Below are positions 24,968 to 33,109 of a stretch of 64,000 nucleotides of DNA, piece after piece. The stretch covers positions 930,001 through 994,000 of the forward strand of contig OY760143.1 in NCBI GenBank assembly GCA_963663245.1, in the 5' to 3' direction. Below the pieces are notes generated by a model. The model saw only the letters and a program-made list of their open reading frames with translations. It searched no databases and was not told the DNA's origin. This stretch comes from JAFGVL01 sp963663245. Lineage in GTDB: Bacteria > Bacteroidota > Bacteroidia > Bacteroidales > Paludibacteraceae. The translations under genes were made by a program, and so were the position numbers. Position 1 is the first letter of the stretch; every line of letters begins with the position of its first letter.

Positions 24968-26420
24968 TTATCTTATTTTTTATTGACAATTTTTTGATTG
25001 CGCCAAACATTTTTCTATAGGTGTCAGTATTAAATATTGGTGAATCAATGGCGGCTTTATAAGTTAGAAAAACGCCTATTGGAAGCAAGCAGAATGAACT
25101 CAGCCATATTCCATTAAAGGCAGGCCATACACCTTCGCGAGCTAGTTTATATCCAGAGAAATCAATTACATAATAGATTAAAAACATGCCTACTGAAACG
25201 ACAATGGGCATACCTAAACCACCTTTTCTGATAATGGCACCTAAAGGAGCTCCAATAAAGAAGAATATTAAGCATGCAAAAGCCAAGGTAAATTTTCTAT
25301 GCCATTCTATTTGATGCCTTATCATTTGATAGGTTTCACTTCCAATGAAAGAGAAATTAGAACTGATATCTATGTTGTAATCTTCAGCTTTCTGAAGAGA
25401 ATGTGCAATTGCTTTTTTCATGTTTTTTTGTTTTAAATTGAAAAACAGAGAGTCGGCATTTACTTTTATCTTGTTGCTTGGAATTGTATTTAAAATTTTT
25501 CCTTGTTGTATGTTTCTACCAAAGAAATGTCTGTTTATAAAGCGTTCTGAATATATGCTTGACATACTATCTATGCTATGTTGAAGAGTGTCAATTGTTG
25601 CATCTAGTTGCTTTATGTTTTTACTCATGTATTGATCGCTTAAAACACTTTCATCCATACGTGTGAAGCTCATGTCAAAATCAATTATAACTTCTTTTTC
25701 GCTAAAATTTTCTCTTCTGTAAGGAATACTATTTGAACTGCGACTGCTTTGTCTGCGTAAATTTTCAAACGATTCTCCAGAATATAAAGATAATAATAGA
25801 TAGTCTTTTTTCTCTGAAAGTTTTATTCGTGCTGAGTCAGCAACTGTAACAGAAGCATTATTAAATCCTTTTGAGAAATCATAAATCATAATGTCTTTTA
25901 GTAATTTGCGGTCACTATCTTTTTCTCTTACATAGATATTGTACCCTGCAATTCCAGAATAAAATTCTCCTTGAGGAATATCTAACTCAGGAGAGGTTTG
26001 CCGCATGGAGAAAATTAATGCCCATAGTTTCTTTTGAGAAACAGGCAAAACATCATTTGCAAAAAAGAAAGCACCAATGCTTATAAATGAAATAAATACT
26101 AATAAAGAAAGCATGATTCTAAACAGAGAGATTCCAGCAGCTTTCATTGCTGTTAGTTCAGTTTGTTCTCCTAAATTGCCAAAGGTCATTAGAGATGCTA
26201 ATAAAATAGCTAAGGGTAAAGCCATTGGTACGATAGATAGCACCGCATAATAAAAAAATTCTAATAGAACTATTATATCCAATCCTTTACCAACTAATTC
26301 ATTGATGTGTTTCCATAGAAACTGCATCAAAAAAATAAAAGTGCATATAAAGAAAGTGGCAAATAAAACTTCTATAAAGCGAAGAAATACGTACTTGTCT
26401 AGTTGTTTAATTCTGAACAT
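24960..26420 (-). CDS. LptF/LptG-family LPS export permease
   Basis: The 486-residue protein (start at MFRIKQLDKYVFLRF, the family N-terminus; the frame extends to 26447) belongs to the YjgP/YjgQ permeases. These pair with LptB to lift lipopolysaccharide from the inner membrane. It has three N-terminal membrane helices (about 13-35, 50-80, 95-120), a periplasmic jellyroll (about 130-350) and three C-terminal helices (about 370-470). Bacteroidota carry two such genes; which of F or G this is cannot be settled here. It overlaps ribBA by 8 nt. A TAACTTTG box on the minus strand (26452-26445) probably starts the operon. Confidence 0.9.
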   Translation of the reverse strand: MFRIKQLDKYVFLRFIEVLFATFFICTFIFLMQFLWKHINELVGKGLDIIVLLEFFYYAVLSIVPMALPLAILLASLMTFGNLGEQTELTAMKAAGISLFRIMLSLLVFISFISIGAFFFANDVLPVSQKKLWALIFSMRQTSPELDIPQGEFYSGIAGYNIYVREKDSDRKLLKDIMIYDFSKGFNNASVTVADSARIKLSEKKDYLLLSLYSGESFENLRRQSSRSSNSIPYRRENFSEKEVIIDFDMSFTRMDESVLSDQYMSKNIKQLDATIDTLQHSIDSMSSIYSERFINRHFFGRNIQQGKILNTIPSNKIKVNADSLFFNLKQKNMKKAIAHSLQKAEDYNIDISSNFSFIGSETYQMIRHQIEWHRKFTLAFACLIFFFIGAPLGAIIRKGGLGMPIVVSVGMFLIYYVIDFSGYKLAREGVWPAFNGIWLSSFCLLPIGVFLTYKAAIDSPIFNTDTYRKMFGAIKKLSIKNKINE

Positions 26421-26497
26421 GAAAATGCTTTTATAAATCAAGCACAAAGTTAGTTTAAAAAATTGAATGAGATAGGATAGTTAGTTAAGAATACCTA

Positions 26498-26532
26498 TAA
26501 AAAATGCTGTTTCATTGTTGAAACAGCATTTG
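26498..26532 (-). terminator. Terminator after the START-like gene
   Basis: AAATGCTGTTTCA pairs with TGAAACAGCATTT around a TTGT loop, and a T run follows on the minus strand. Confidence 0.82.
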
Positions 26533-26575
26533 TGGCTTTTTTAGAAAACATTGATGAGTTAGGCTTTTTTTATAA

Positions 26576-26959
26576 TTATAACCCAATATTTCTAAACAGA
26601 TCTTTTATTTGTTTATTCCAGAGTGTTTTTGCATCGTCCTGTTCGTCTGGTTCTGCAAAATCTGTTATGATAAGAGCTACTTCTTTTGTGATGTCGTCTA
26701 CTGTAATTTTAAATTCAAAATAGTATTTTTCACCAGCATCTTCATCCCAGCGAAAACGAACAAAATTATTATTTCGAGAAGAAATGAGATCGGCCTCTTG
26801 GGATGCGTCTCCCCAGGTGAAAGTGAAGGTTTTATCTTTTACGTTTACCTTGTCAGCAAACCACTCTTCAAGTCCGTTTGAAGTGCTTATTGTTTGCCAA
26901 AGCATACTTAATGAAACTGTTTTAATCGTGTATTCTATTTGAAATTTTTCTTTTTCCAT
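26576..26959 (-). CDS. START-like domain protein (SRPBCC fold)
   Basis: This 127-residue cytosolic protein is close to the Bacteroidota START-like family related to AHSA1/SRPBCC: an N-terminal strand QIEYTIKTVSLSMLWQTIST, the GLEEWFADKV segment near 29-38, FTFTWGD and a C-terminal helix WNKQIKDLFRNIG. The fold makes a cavity for a hydrophobic ligand or a chaperone client. No catalytic residues are evident and the ligand is unknown. It stands alone with its own terminator. Confidence 0.85.
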   Translation of the reverse strand: MEKEKFQIEYTIKTVSLSMLWQTISTSNGLEEWFADKVNVKDKTFTFTWGDASQEADLISSRNNNFVRFRWDEDAGEKYYFEFKITVDDITKEVALIITDFAEPDEQDDAKTLWNKQIKDLFRNIGL

Positions 26960-27092
26960 GTGCTTGAATTTTTGGCAAGATTAGAATTTTTTTTTTAACA
27001 ACAAGCAACAATGTGAAAAAAATTAACAAAAAATTATTAACAAAAAAGGGTGTTTGTTTGTAAGTGGATGATTTAAAGAGATATATGAGTGT

Positions 27093-27560
27093 TTAAATAG
27101 AAAAAGCAAGAGGTAAAAGGTCTGCCGCTTTTTTAACAAGTAGAATTTTTTCATCGCTATAAAGCAAGATTTCAATGTTGCTTTTGAATCTATTTTCACT
27201 TTCGATGAGAACTTGACGACAAGCACCACATGGAGAAATAGGAGCTTTCGTAAAATCGTTATTGTTGAAAGCAGCAATTGCTAATGCTTTTACAGGGGTG
27301 TGAGGGTGTTGTGAGTTTGCATAAAAAAGAGCTACACGCTCTGCGCACATACCGGAAGGATAAGCTATGTTTTCTTGGTTATTCCCTCCAATTAATAGTC
27401 CATTATTAAGAAGTACTGCAGCTCCGACTTGAAAATTAGAATAGGGAGCATAAGCTAATTGTGTTTGCTCTTTTGCTAGCTTAATGAGATCTTGGTATTC
27501 TTTTGGTAGTTCTGTGTGATTGAGAACAGTAACTTGTATTTGAAATTCTTTATTTTCCAT
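27093..27560 (-). CDS. cdd: Cytidine deaminase
   Basis: This 155-residue enzyme deaminates cytidine and deoxycytidine to uridine forms in pyrimidine salvage. It has the zinc site typical of tetrameric enzymes: MCAERVALF (Cys and catalytic Glu) and PCGACRQVL (two more cysteines), with the substrate segment YAPYSNFQVGAAVLL before it. Length is slightly above the usual 130-140 because of an N-terminal strand. A TAGCTTTG box on the minus strand (27593-27586) lies 26 bp before the start. No obvious terminator follows. Confidence 0.95.
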   Translation of the reverse strand: MENKEFQIQVTVLNHTELPKEYQDLIKLAKEQTQLAYAPYSNFQVGAAVLLNNGLLIGGNNQENIAYPSGMCAERVALFYANSQHPHTPVKALAIAAFNNNDFTKAPISPCGACRQVLIESENRFKSNIEILLYSDEKILLVKKAADLLPLAFSI

Positions 27561-27624
27561 TTCCGTTAAATATAATTGTTGATAACAAAGCTATAAAAGT
27601 ATCATATTCTTTTTAAAGAAATTC

Positions 27625-27632
27625 TATTTTTG
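27625..27632 (+). promoter_or_regulatory. Probable promoter -7 box of the glucosaminidase operon
   Basis: TATTTTTG fits TAnnTTTG and lies 80 bp before the operon's first start codon. No TTTG occurs at the expected -33 place. Confidence 0.45.
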
Positions 27633-27711
27633 TAAATTATAATTTAAAAATAAAGTTCATGCAAATTCAGAATGATATCTGTATTTGCATGAATAATAAT
27701 TGCATTGGCAG

Positions 27712-28725
27712 ATGAAAAAAATATTATTCTTTATTCTTTATTCTTTAATCGTTTTGAATGCTTCTTCTCAAAATTCAGATTATGTAGATTACATCGAGAA
27801 TTATAAAGATATCGCTATTCAAGAAATGTATAATTATGGCATACCTGCTAGTATAACTTTGGCTCAGGGATTGCTGGAGTCTGGTGCAGGGAAGGGGAGG
27901 TTAGCTGTAAAAGCTAACAATCACTTTGGTATTAAATGTCATAAAGAGTGGACAGGTCCAACTATTTTTCATGATGATGATAAAAAAGGAGAATGTTTTA
28001 GGAAATATGGTAAAGCTATTTATTCCTTTGAAGATCATTCTAAATTTCTCAAAAATCGATCACGTTATGCTTTCTTATTTGATTTTGACAAGACAGATTA
28101 TAAATCATGGGCATTTGGTTTGAAGCAAGCTGGTTATGCTACTGATCCTAAGTATCCTACTAAATTAATAAAATTAATAGATGATTATCAATTGAATCAG
28201 TATGATACAGCTAAGGGTAGTCCAACAAAAACAATTGCTCAAGTATCTAATAATTCACCAAAGATAGAAGTGAAAGAAAAGAAATCTTTGTTAGGAGGCT
28301 TTTTTAAATCGTCTAATAAATCGCAAATAGATTTAGATGAAAATAAAGTTTTTGATGATGGAGTTTATATTGCTGATATTGATGCATATCGTACTCATGA
28401 GATTGAAAAAATTAACGGAGTGAAATGTGTAATTGCTAAAGAAGGGGATACATATGCAAGTCTTGCAGATGAATTTAATCTGTATGAGAAAGAATTATTG
28501 AAAGCTAACGAAGTTAAGTATGGTGCTAATCCTAAAACGGGAGACTTAGTTTTTATTGCTAGAAAGAAAAGAAAAGCTGTAACTGAAGCGTATATGTTTA
28601 GAGAAGGAGATACTATGTATTCTGTGTCTCAGTTAAAAGGGATTCGTGTTCGTTCACTATATAAGATGAATGATATGATTTATGGCAAACAACCAGAAGT
28701 GGGAACAATGATAAAGTTGCGCTAA
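27712..28725 (+). CDS. Secreted glucosaminidase with two LysM domains
   Basis: The 337-residue product (start at MKKILFFILYSL, where the signal peptide begins; an ATG at 27700 is also in frame) has a glucosaminidase domain (about 25-165) with YGIPASITLAQGLLESGAGK, containing the catalytic Glu, plus NNHFGIKCH and KYGKAIYSFEDHSKFL features of the FlgJ/GH73 type. A linker and two LysM modules (about 235-285 and 295-337) bind peptidoglycan. It should cut glycan strands in the periplasm during cell wall turnover. It overlaps the DUF721 gene by 1 nt (TAATG). Confidence 0.92.
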   Translation: MKKILFFILYSLIVLNASSQNSDYVDYIENYKDIAIQEMYNYGIPASITLAQGLLESGAGKGRLAVKANNHFGIKCHKEWTGPTIFHDDDKKGECFRKYGKAIYSFEDHSKFLKNRSRYAFLFDFDKTDYKSWAFGLKQAGYATDPKYPTKLIKLIDDYQLNQYDTAKGSPTKTIAQVSNNSPKIEVKEKKSLLGGFFKSSNKSQIDLDENKVFDDGVYIADIDAYRTHEIEKINGVKCVIAKEGDTYASLADEFNLYEKELLKANEVKYGANPKTGDLVFIARKKRKAVTEAYMFREGDTMYSVSQLKGIRVRSLYKMNDMIYGKQPEVGTMIKLR

Positions 28726-29015
28726 TGAGAAGGCGAGAATCACAAAATTTAAGTGATGTCATAAAAGAACTAGTAAAGCTGCAAAAGCTTGATGTTAAGA
28801 TAAATGAAAAGAACTTGTTGAATTCATGGGAGTCTGTTGTTGGTATTGCAATTAACAAATATTGTGAATCAAAATACATCAAAAATAAAGTCTTGTATGT
28901 AAAGCTATCTTCTTCTGTTTTACGTAATGAGCTAATGATGTCACGTCAAAAGCTAGTAGAGAATTTAAATAATTATATCGGCTTAGAAGTTATTAAAGAT
29001 ATACGATTCTATTAG
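28725..29015 (+). CDS. DUF721 (DciA-like) protein
   Basis: This 96-residue protein has the DUF721 pattern: N-terminal basic residues (MRRRESQ), the LSDVIKELVKLQKLDVKINEKNLLNSWESVVG helices and the strand pair VLYVKLSSSVLRNELMM. Members in other bacteria (DciA) load the replicative helicase. The short Bacteroidota form keeps the KH-like domain. Its ATG overlaps the previous stop codon (TAATG), so translation is coupled. I place it in the family with good confidence; the helicase-loading role here is by homology only. Confidence 0.85.
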   Translation: MRRRESQNLSDVIKELVKLQKLDVKINEKNLLNSWESVVGIAINKYCESKYIKNKVLYVKLSSSVLRNELMMSRQKLVENLNNYIGLEVIKDIRFY

Positions 29016-29022
29016 TTTAATA

Positions 29023-29538
29023 ATGAATTGGGAGGATCTTATTCTAAAAAAAATGTCTCTTGAATTAGTTGATTATCTAATTCAAGAAATTGAAGATGCT
29101 CCATCATTATTTGAAGAACTTTTCCCTTTGCTTTTTTCAGATAATGAGAAAATGGCATGGCGCACAGGCTGGATATTGTGTCATATGCAAAAAAAAACTC
29201 CATTTCTTCTAGAACCCAAACTAGCTGAACTCATTGAGTATTTACCTCAAACTAGGTTTCATGGAGTAAGGCGCTCAATATTGTTTGTTATATTTAACTC
29301 AAACTACAAAGATTTTTCGGTTGACTTTATTAATCAATGTTTTGAATGGATGCTCTCACCTAAGCAAGATGTTGCTATTCAGATGTACAGCATGTATTGT
29401 TTGGAGAAGGTTTGTGTCGTATACCCCGATTTTAAACCAGAATTAATAGCCTCTTTAGAGACTATAGACCCTCAAGATTACTCTAAAGGACTAAATTCTG
29501 TCCGAAATAAGATTTTAAAGAAACTTATAGAGAAGTAA
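29023..29538 (+). CDS. Helical-repeat protein, unknown function
   Basis: This 171-residue cytosolic protein is built of amphipathic helices in pairs and looks like a short HEAT/ARM-type solenoid (for instance MAWRTGWILCHM, GVRRSILFVIF and AIQMYSMYCLEKV). I do not recognise a named family. It follows DUF721 by 7 bp and precedes a secreted protein gene, so it belongs to the same operon. An A9 run at 29189-29197 lies early in the gene. A scaffold or protein-binding role is suggested by fold only. Confidence 0.7.
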   Translation: MNWEDLILKKMSLELVDYLIQEIEDAPSLFEELFPLLFSDNEKMAWRTGWILCHMQKKTPFLLEPKLAELIEYLPQTRFHGVRRSILFVIFNSNYKDFSVDFINQCFEWMLSPKQDVAIQMYSMYCLEKVCVVYPDFKPELIASLETIDPQDYSKGLNSVRNKILKKLIEK

Positions 29539-29584
29539 TTGGGTATTGTTTTTGCTATTGCTGTGCAAAATATATTACTATATT

Positions 29585-30523
29585 ATGAAAAGAGCTATCT
29601 CGTTCTTTATTTTTTTTAAGGTCTGTTTTTTATTTGCCTACCCTCAAGTTATAACGAATAAGGCTGTGAAAATTCTTTATGGGGCGGATGAAAATAAGTG
29701 TCTGCAAAAGTCATCCTCTCAACAATTAACTATATCTCAATATAAAGAGAAAGCTAATCAAGAGTGGTTTATAACTCCCTCGTTAGATTCAAAATTCTAT
29801 CTCCTTCGAACAGCTGATAGTAGCTATTTATGTTCTTATAAAGGCAAATTAAAAGGTGTTAGTTTCTGTCAATTTAAATCTACTGTTGATGATTCTGATG
29901 AATATAAATTTCACTTTACGCCTAAAAAAAATGGGGGCTGGAGTATTTCTCCAAAAAATCAATCAGAATATTTTTTACAGCCTAAAATGAGTAGTGACTC
30001 AATAATTGTTGCTCCTAAAACAGAATTTAGTACAACTACTTTCTTAATAGATACAATCCCATACCGTAGACCTATACCACCATTAAAAAGATTTGAGAAA
30101 GCAATGTGTGCGGTAGGTGTAACGAAAGATCTAAAGTCTTTAGAGGTTTTTGGCGTAGAAGCTACCTTCTTTCAGCCAGGAGGAATGTATCCAACTCAAT
30201 TTGTTGTACGCATCTATTTAAGTTCAGATAAACAAGATAAATTAGAGATTGTAATATATGATGATATATTCAAAATTAGAAAAAAGAAAAGTTATTATGT
30301 TATTCCTAAAGGTTCTCAAACACAACCATATATACGCTTGTTTTCAGATGATCAAGTATATAGTGTCTTAAATAATGCTGAAATAGTACTTCAGATTTCG
30401 AATTTGAGAAATAATAGTTTTAATTTGTTAATACAAAAAGCAAATGTTGTTAATGAATTAGAAGAGAATAAAGCGAAGCCGTTTTATGATATTGCCCTTA
30501 AGGGTGTTTATCTTTTACAATAA
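29585..30523 (+). CDS. Secreted protein of unknown function
   Basis: I start this gene at MKRAISFFIFFKVCFLFAYPQ, a good signal peptide (the frame extends upstream to 29546), which gives 312 residues. Residues about 20-165 show short repeated strands with Trp (QEWFITP, GGWSISP), loosely like a ricin-type beta-trefoil. Residues 170-312 form a second beta-rich domain with RRPIPPLKRFEKAM and VFGVEATFFQPGGMYPTQFVVRIYL. I recognise no catalytic motif. It is the fourth gene of the glucosaminidase operon and 9 bp before the thioesterase. Confidence 0.7.
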   Translation: MKRAISFFIFFKVCFLFAYPQVITNKAVKILYGADENKCLQKSSSQQLTISQYKEKANQEWFITPSLDSKFYLLRTADSSYLCSYKGKLKGVSFCQFKSTVDDSDEYKFHFTPKKNGGWSISPKNQSEYFLQPKMSSDSIIVAPKTEFSTTTFLIDTIPYRRPIPPLKRFEKAMCAVGVTKDLKSLEVFGVEATFFQPGGMYPTQFVVRIYLSSDKQDKLEIVIYDDIFKIRKKKSYYVIPKGSQTQPYIRLFSDDQVYSVLNNAEIVLQISNLRNNSFNLLIQKANVVNELEENKAKPFYDIALKGVYLLQ

Positions 30524-30532
30524 ATTATAAAT

Positions 30533-30898
30533 ATGAGATTAATATCAACACATACTATTCTTACTAGTGATATTGGAGTTAAAGGGAATCTATTTGGAGG
30601 GAGGTTATTAACGTGGATAGATATTGCAGCTTTTAATTATGCTGTAGAAGAAATTAGAGATAATCATTTAGTGACGCTCAAAATCTCGGAATGTTTATTT
30701 TTACAACCAATAAAAGTAAATAATATAATTAAAGTTTATGGAACGATAGCAGAGCTTGGGCGTTCTTCAATAGAGGTGGCTATTGAGGTTAAAGTATTAG
30801 AAGTTAATTCAGGGAAGGAAGACTTAGTTTGTACTACCAGTGTTACAATGGTGCTTGTTGATGAATGTGGAAAATCTAAAGAAATTATTGTTAAATAA
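30533..30898 (+). CDS. YciA-type acyl-CoA thioesterase (hotdog fold)
   Basis: This 121-residue hotdog protein carries the YciA/BACH hallmark GNLFGGRLLTWIDIAAFNYA (residues 19-38), with the conserved Asp in WxD and the VTLKISECLFLQPIKVNNII strands. It should hydrolyse acyl-CoA thioesters in the cytosol, usually as a hexamer; chain-length preference is unknown. It is the last gene of the operon and is followed by a shared hairpin. Confidence 0.88.
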   Translation: MRLISTHTILTSDIGVKGNLFGGRLLTWIDIAAFNYAVEEIRDNHLVTLKISECLFLQPIKVNNIIKVYGTIAELGRSSIEVAIEVKVLEVNSGKEDLVCTTSVTMVLVDECGKSKEIIVK

Positions 30899-30932
30899 AA
30901 AAAGCTGCTCAAATATGAACAGCTTTTTAATT
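30897..30932 (+). terminator. Bidirectional terminator
   Basis: AAAAGCTG and CAGCTTTT form the stem (one internal mismatch above it) with A and T runs on both flanks, between the convergent thioesterase and ferredoxin genes. Confidence 0.8.
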
Positions 30933-30948
30933 TTTAACTTGCCTGAAA

Positions 30949-31116
30949 TTATGCAGGGTTAATTGCTTCAGATGGACAAGCGTCAGCGCAAGTTCCACAA
31001 TCGGTGCAAACTTCAGCGTCAATAACATAGATATCGCCTTCGGCGATAGCGTCAACTGGGCATTCGCTAAGGCAAGAACCACAAGCAATACAGTCTTCTG
31101 TAATAATGTAAGCCAT
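30949..31116 (-). CDS. 2[4Fe-4S] ferredoxin
   Basis: This 55-residue electron carrier has the two classic cluster motifs: Cys9-x2-Cys12-x2-Cys15-x3-CysPro (CIACGSCLSECP) and Cys37-x2-Cys40-x2-Cys43-x3-CysPro (CTDCGTCADACP). It is the clostridial/Bacteroides type and points to low-potential redox chemistry (pyruvate:ferredoxin oxidoreductase and similar) in an anaerobic or microaerobic cell. The protein is very acidic. It is monocistronic; CAAATGTA (31152-31159) gives TACATTTG on the minus strand, 36 bp before the start. Confidence 0.96.
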   Translation of the reverse strand: MAYIITEDCIACGSCLSECPVDAIAEGDIYVIDAEVCTDCGTCADACPSEAINPA

Positions 31117-31285
31117 TTTTATAAAATTTAATTAGTACTAATTAGTAAGTGCAAATGTATTTCATTTTCTATTTATAGAAAAATATTTAACTATAATTTT
31201 TTGTGAAAGAATATAAAAAAGTACTTGTTTTAATTTTAAATAACGAAAAAATCAAAAAAAATGTTCAATACAAAAAAAAACTAAA

Positions 31286-31293
31286 TACTTTTG
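31286..31293 (+). promoter_or_regulatory. Probable porT promoter -7 box
   Basis: TACTTTTG matches TAnnTTTG and lies 28 bp before the TTG start codon of porT. Confidence 0.55.
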
Positions 31294-31320
31294 TGTAATT
31301 AATTTTACAATAAATTCAAT

Positions 31321-32034
31321 TTGAAAAGAGCACTAGTTATATTATTTATTTTTGTTGTAGGTTTTGTTAATTCCTTTTCACAGCGTAGAGTTGTAGAGAA
31401 TTTGCAACAGTCTGACAATAAATTAATTCATTTTGGATTTACATTAGGTATGCATACGCAAGACTTTATGTTTAAACCAAGTGAAGTTCCTGATGAAGAT
31501 GGAACTCTTTGGTATGGAGATGTAGCTTCTCCTTCTCCTGGATTTACTGTTGGGATTATTTCTGATTTACGACTAGGAAATTACTTTAATTTGCGTTTTG
31601 TCCCGACTTTAAATTTTGGTGAAAGAAAAATTGCATTTGCCGGATTTCAGAATGGCGTCAAAATAGAACAGTTTGATACAAGTGTTCTATCTACATTAAT
31701 AGCAGTCCCTTTTTATGTAAAATATAGAGCTTTAAGATTACAAAACTATAGGCCATATTTGATCGCTGGAGGTGGTGGTATGATTGACTTGTCTCGTAAA
31801 AAAGACGAGGCAATATTGCTTAAGCAATTTGATTTGTTTGTAGAGTTTGGTGTCGGTTGTGATTTCTATTTGCCATATTTTAAATTAGCACCAGAATTTA
31901 AGATGTGTTTAGGATTTAATAATTTGATAGAAAGAGATAGACCTTTGATTCAAAATGAACAAGATCTTAAATACTCTAACTCTATTGAAAGTTTAACGTC
32001 TCGACTTTTTATTCTTACATTTAATTTTGAATAG
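31321..32034 (+). CDS. porT: Type IX secretion system protein PorT
   Basis: This 237-residue outer-membrane beta-barrel has a signal peptide (about 1-20, ending SFSQ) and the PorT pattern: NKLIHFGFTLGMHTQDF, PGFTVGIISDLRLGNYFNLRFVPTLNFGER-type strands, RPYLIAGGGGMIDLS and a C-terminal LTFNFE. PorT is a required part of the Por/type IX secretion machine in Porphyromonas and relatives. The start codon is TTG, since no in-frame ATG lies ahead of the signal peptide. It precedes the gldB-like gene, with a hairpin between them. Confidence 0.9.
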   Translation: MKRALVILFIFVVGFVNSFSQRRVVENLQQSDNKLIHFGFTLGMHTQDFMFKPSEVPDEDGTLWYGDVASPSPGFTVGIISDLRLGNYFNLRFVPTLNFGERKIAFAGFQNGVKIEQFDTSVLSTLIAVPFYVKYRALRLQNYRPYLIAGGGGMIDLSRKKDEAILLKQFDLFVEFGVGCDFYLPYFKLAPEFKMCLGFNNLIERDRPLIQNEQDLKYSNSIESLTSRLFILTFNFE

Positions 32035-32058
32035 TTTTTAATAATACAACTATAATTA

Positions 32059-32090
32059 AGAGACGCGCTTGCAACGCGTCTTTATTTTTT
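32059..32090 (+). terminator. Hairpin/terminator between porT and gldB-like gene
   Basis: AGACGCG (32061-32067) pairs with CGCGTCT (32075-32081) around a CTTGCAA loop. The downstream tract TTATTTTTT ends only about 20 bp before the gldB-like ATG. Confidence 0.75.
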
Positions 32091-32110
32091 AACTTATTTG
32101 ATAATTGAAA

Positions 32111-33109
32111 ATGAAATATCTAATCATCCTTTGTACTTCTTTTCTTTTTCTTTTTACTTCTTGTAATAAGAATCGCTTTAAAGTTGATACAGAAAAGATA
32201 AATTTAGAACTGAAAATTAAACGCTTCGATCGTGATGTAATGACTATGGATACGCTAGATATGAATCAAAGTATTCTTAAATTAAGTCATAACTATGGTA
32301 GTCTCTTTTCCAGGTTTGTAACAAGTGTGGTAATGATAGGGTCACCAGATTCTCTAAACTTTTCAAATCACCTTAAGTCATTTGTAAGAGATAGTATGGT
32401 AAATGAGATTTATCAAGAATCGCAACTTGTTTTTAATGATATAAGTGATATAGAACTTGAGCTAACTGAGGCTTTCAAGTATATTAAATTCTACTTCCCA
32501 GAGAAGAAAATACCTCAAATAGCTATGCATATATCTGGTTTTAACCAATCCGTCGTAGCAACAGAAGAATTTCTTTCTATAAGTATTGATAATTATTTAG
32601 GAGCTGATTATGTCTTTTATAAGAATATAGCTTATGATTATCAACTTCAAAATATGACTCGCTCAAAAGTTGCCCCAGATATTATTTTAGGTTATTTGAT
32701 GAGCGAATTTCCTTTTGATAATAATGCTCAGCTTTTAGCAGGGATGCTTTCTAGAGCAAAAATTCTTTATTTGCAAAGTGTAATTATGCAAGAAAGAACT
32801 GAAGCAGAATTGATGGGCTATACAGTAGAGCAATTTAACTGGTGTGAGCAAAATGAGCAAAATATGTGGACTTATATTGTCGAAAATAAACATTTGTATA
32901 ATAGCTCTCAATTAATATGCTCAAAGTATTTAAACCCAACACCTTTTACTTCTTATTTTTCAGAAGATTCTCCTGGTCAGGCCGCAATTTGGGTTGGCTT
33001 TCAGATAATAAAGAGTTACATGGATAATAACAAAGATATAACATTACCAATGTTAGTTGAGGAAAATGACTACCAACGAATTTTAGAAAACTCTAATTAT
33101 AAACCTTAA
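32111..33109 (+). CDS. gldB: GldB-like gliding/T9SS-associated lipoprotein
   Basis: The 332-residue product (ATG at 32111, chosen over an in-frame TTG at 32105) has a lipoprotein signal with lipobox FTSC (Cys18). It shows the GldB family pattern: KIKRFDRDVMTMD near 38-50, HLKSFVRDSMVNEIY, FPEKKIPQIAMHISGFNQSVVAT and DYYLG-type and PGQAAIWVGFQIIKSYM stretches. GldB is needed for gliding in Flavobacterium and is widely kept in Bacteroidota that do not glide; its exact job is unknown. It directly abuts the WalJ-type gene (no gap). Confidence 0.88.
   Translation: MKYLIILCTSFLFLFTSCNKNRFKVDTEKINLELKIKRFDRDVMTMDTLDMNQSILKLSHNYGSLFSRFVTSVVMIGSPDSLNFSNHLKSFVRDSMVNEIYQESQLVFNDISDIELELTEAFKYIKFYFPEKKIPQIAMHISGFNQSVVATEEFLSISIDNYLGADYVFYKNIAYDYQLQNMTRSKVAPDIILGYLMSEFPFDNNAQLLAGMLSRAKILYLQSVIMQERTEAELMGYTVEQFNWCEQNEQNMWTYIVENKHLYNSSQLICSKYLNPTPFTSYFSEDSPGQAAIWVGFQIIKSYMDNNKDITLPMLVEENDYQRILENSNYKP

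Noticed and set aside
29189..29197. A9 run in the helical-repeat gene as a second slippage site
   Set aside because: It lies near codon 56 of 171, at no domain border, and a shift would only abort the protein. Chance is likely in such AT-rich DNA.
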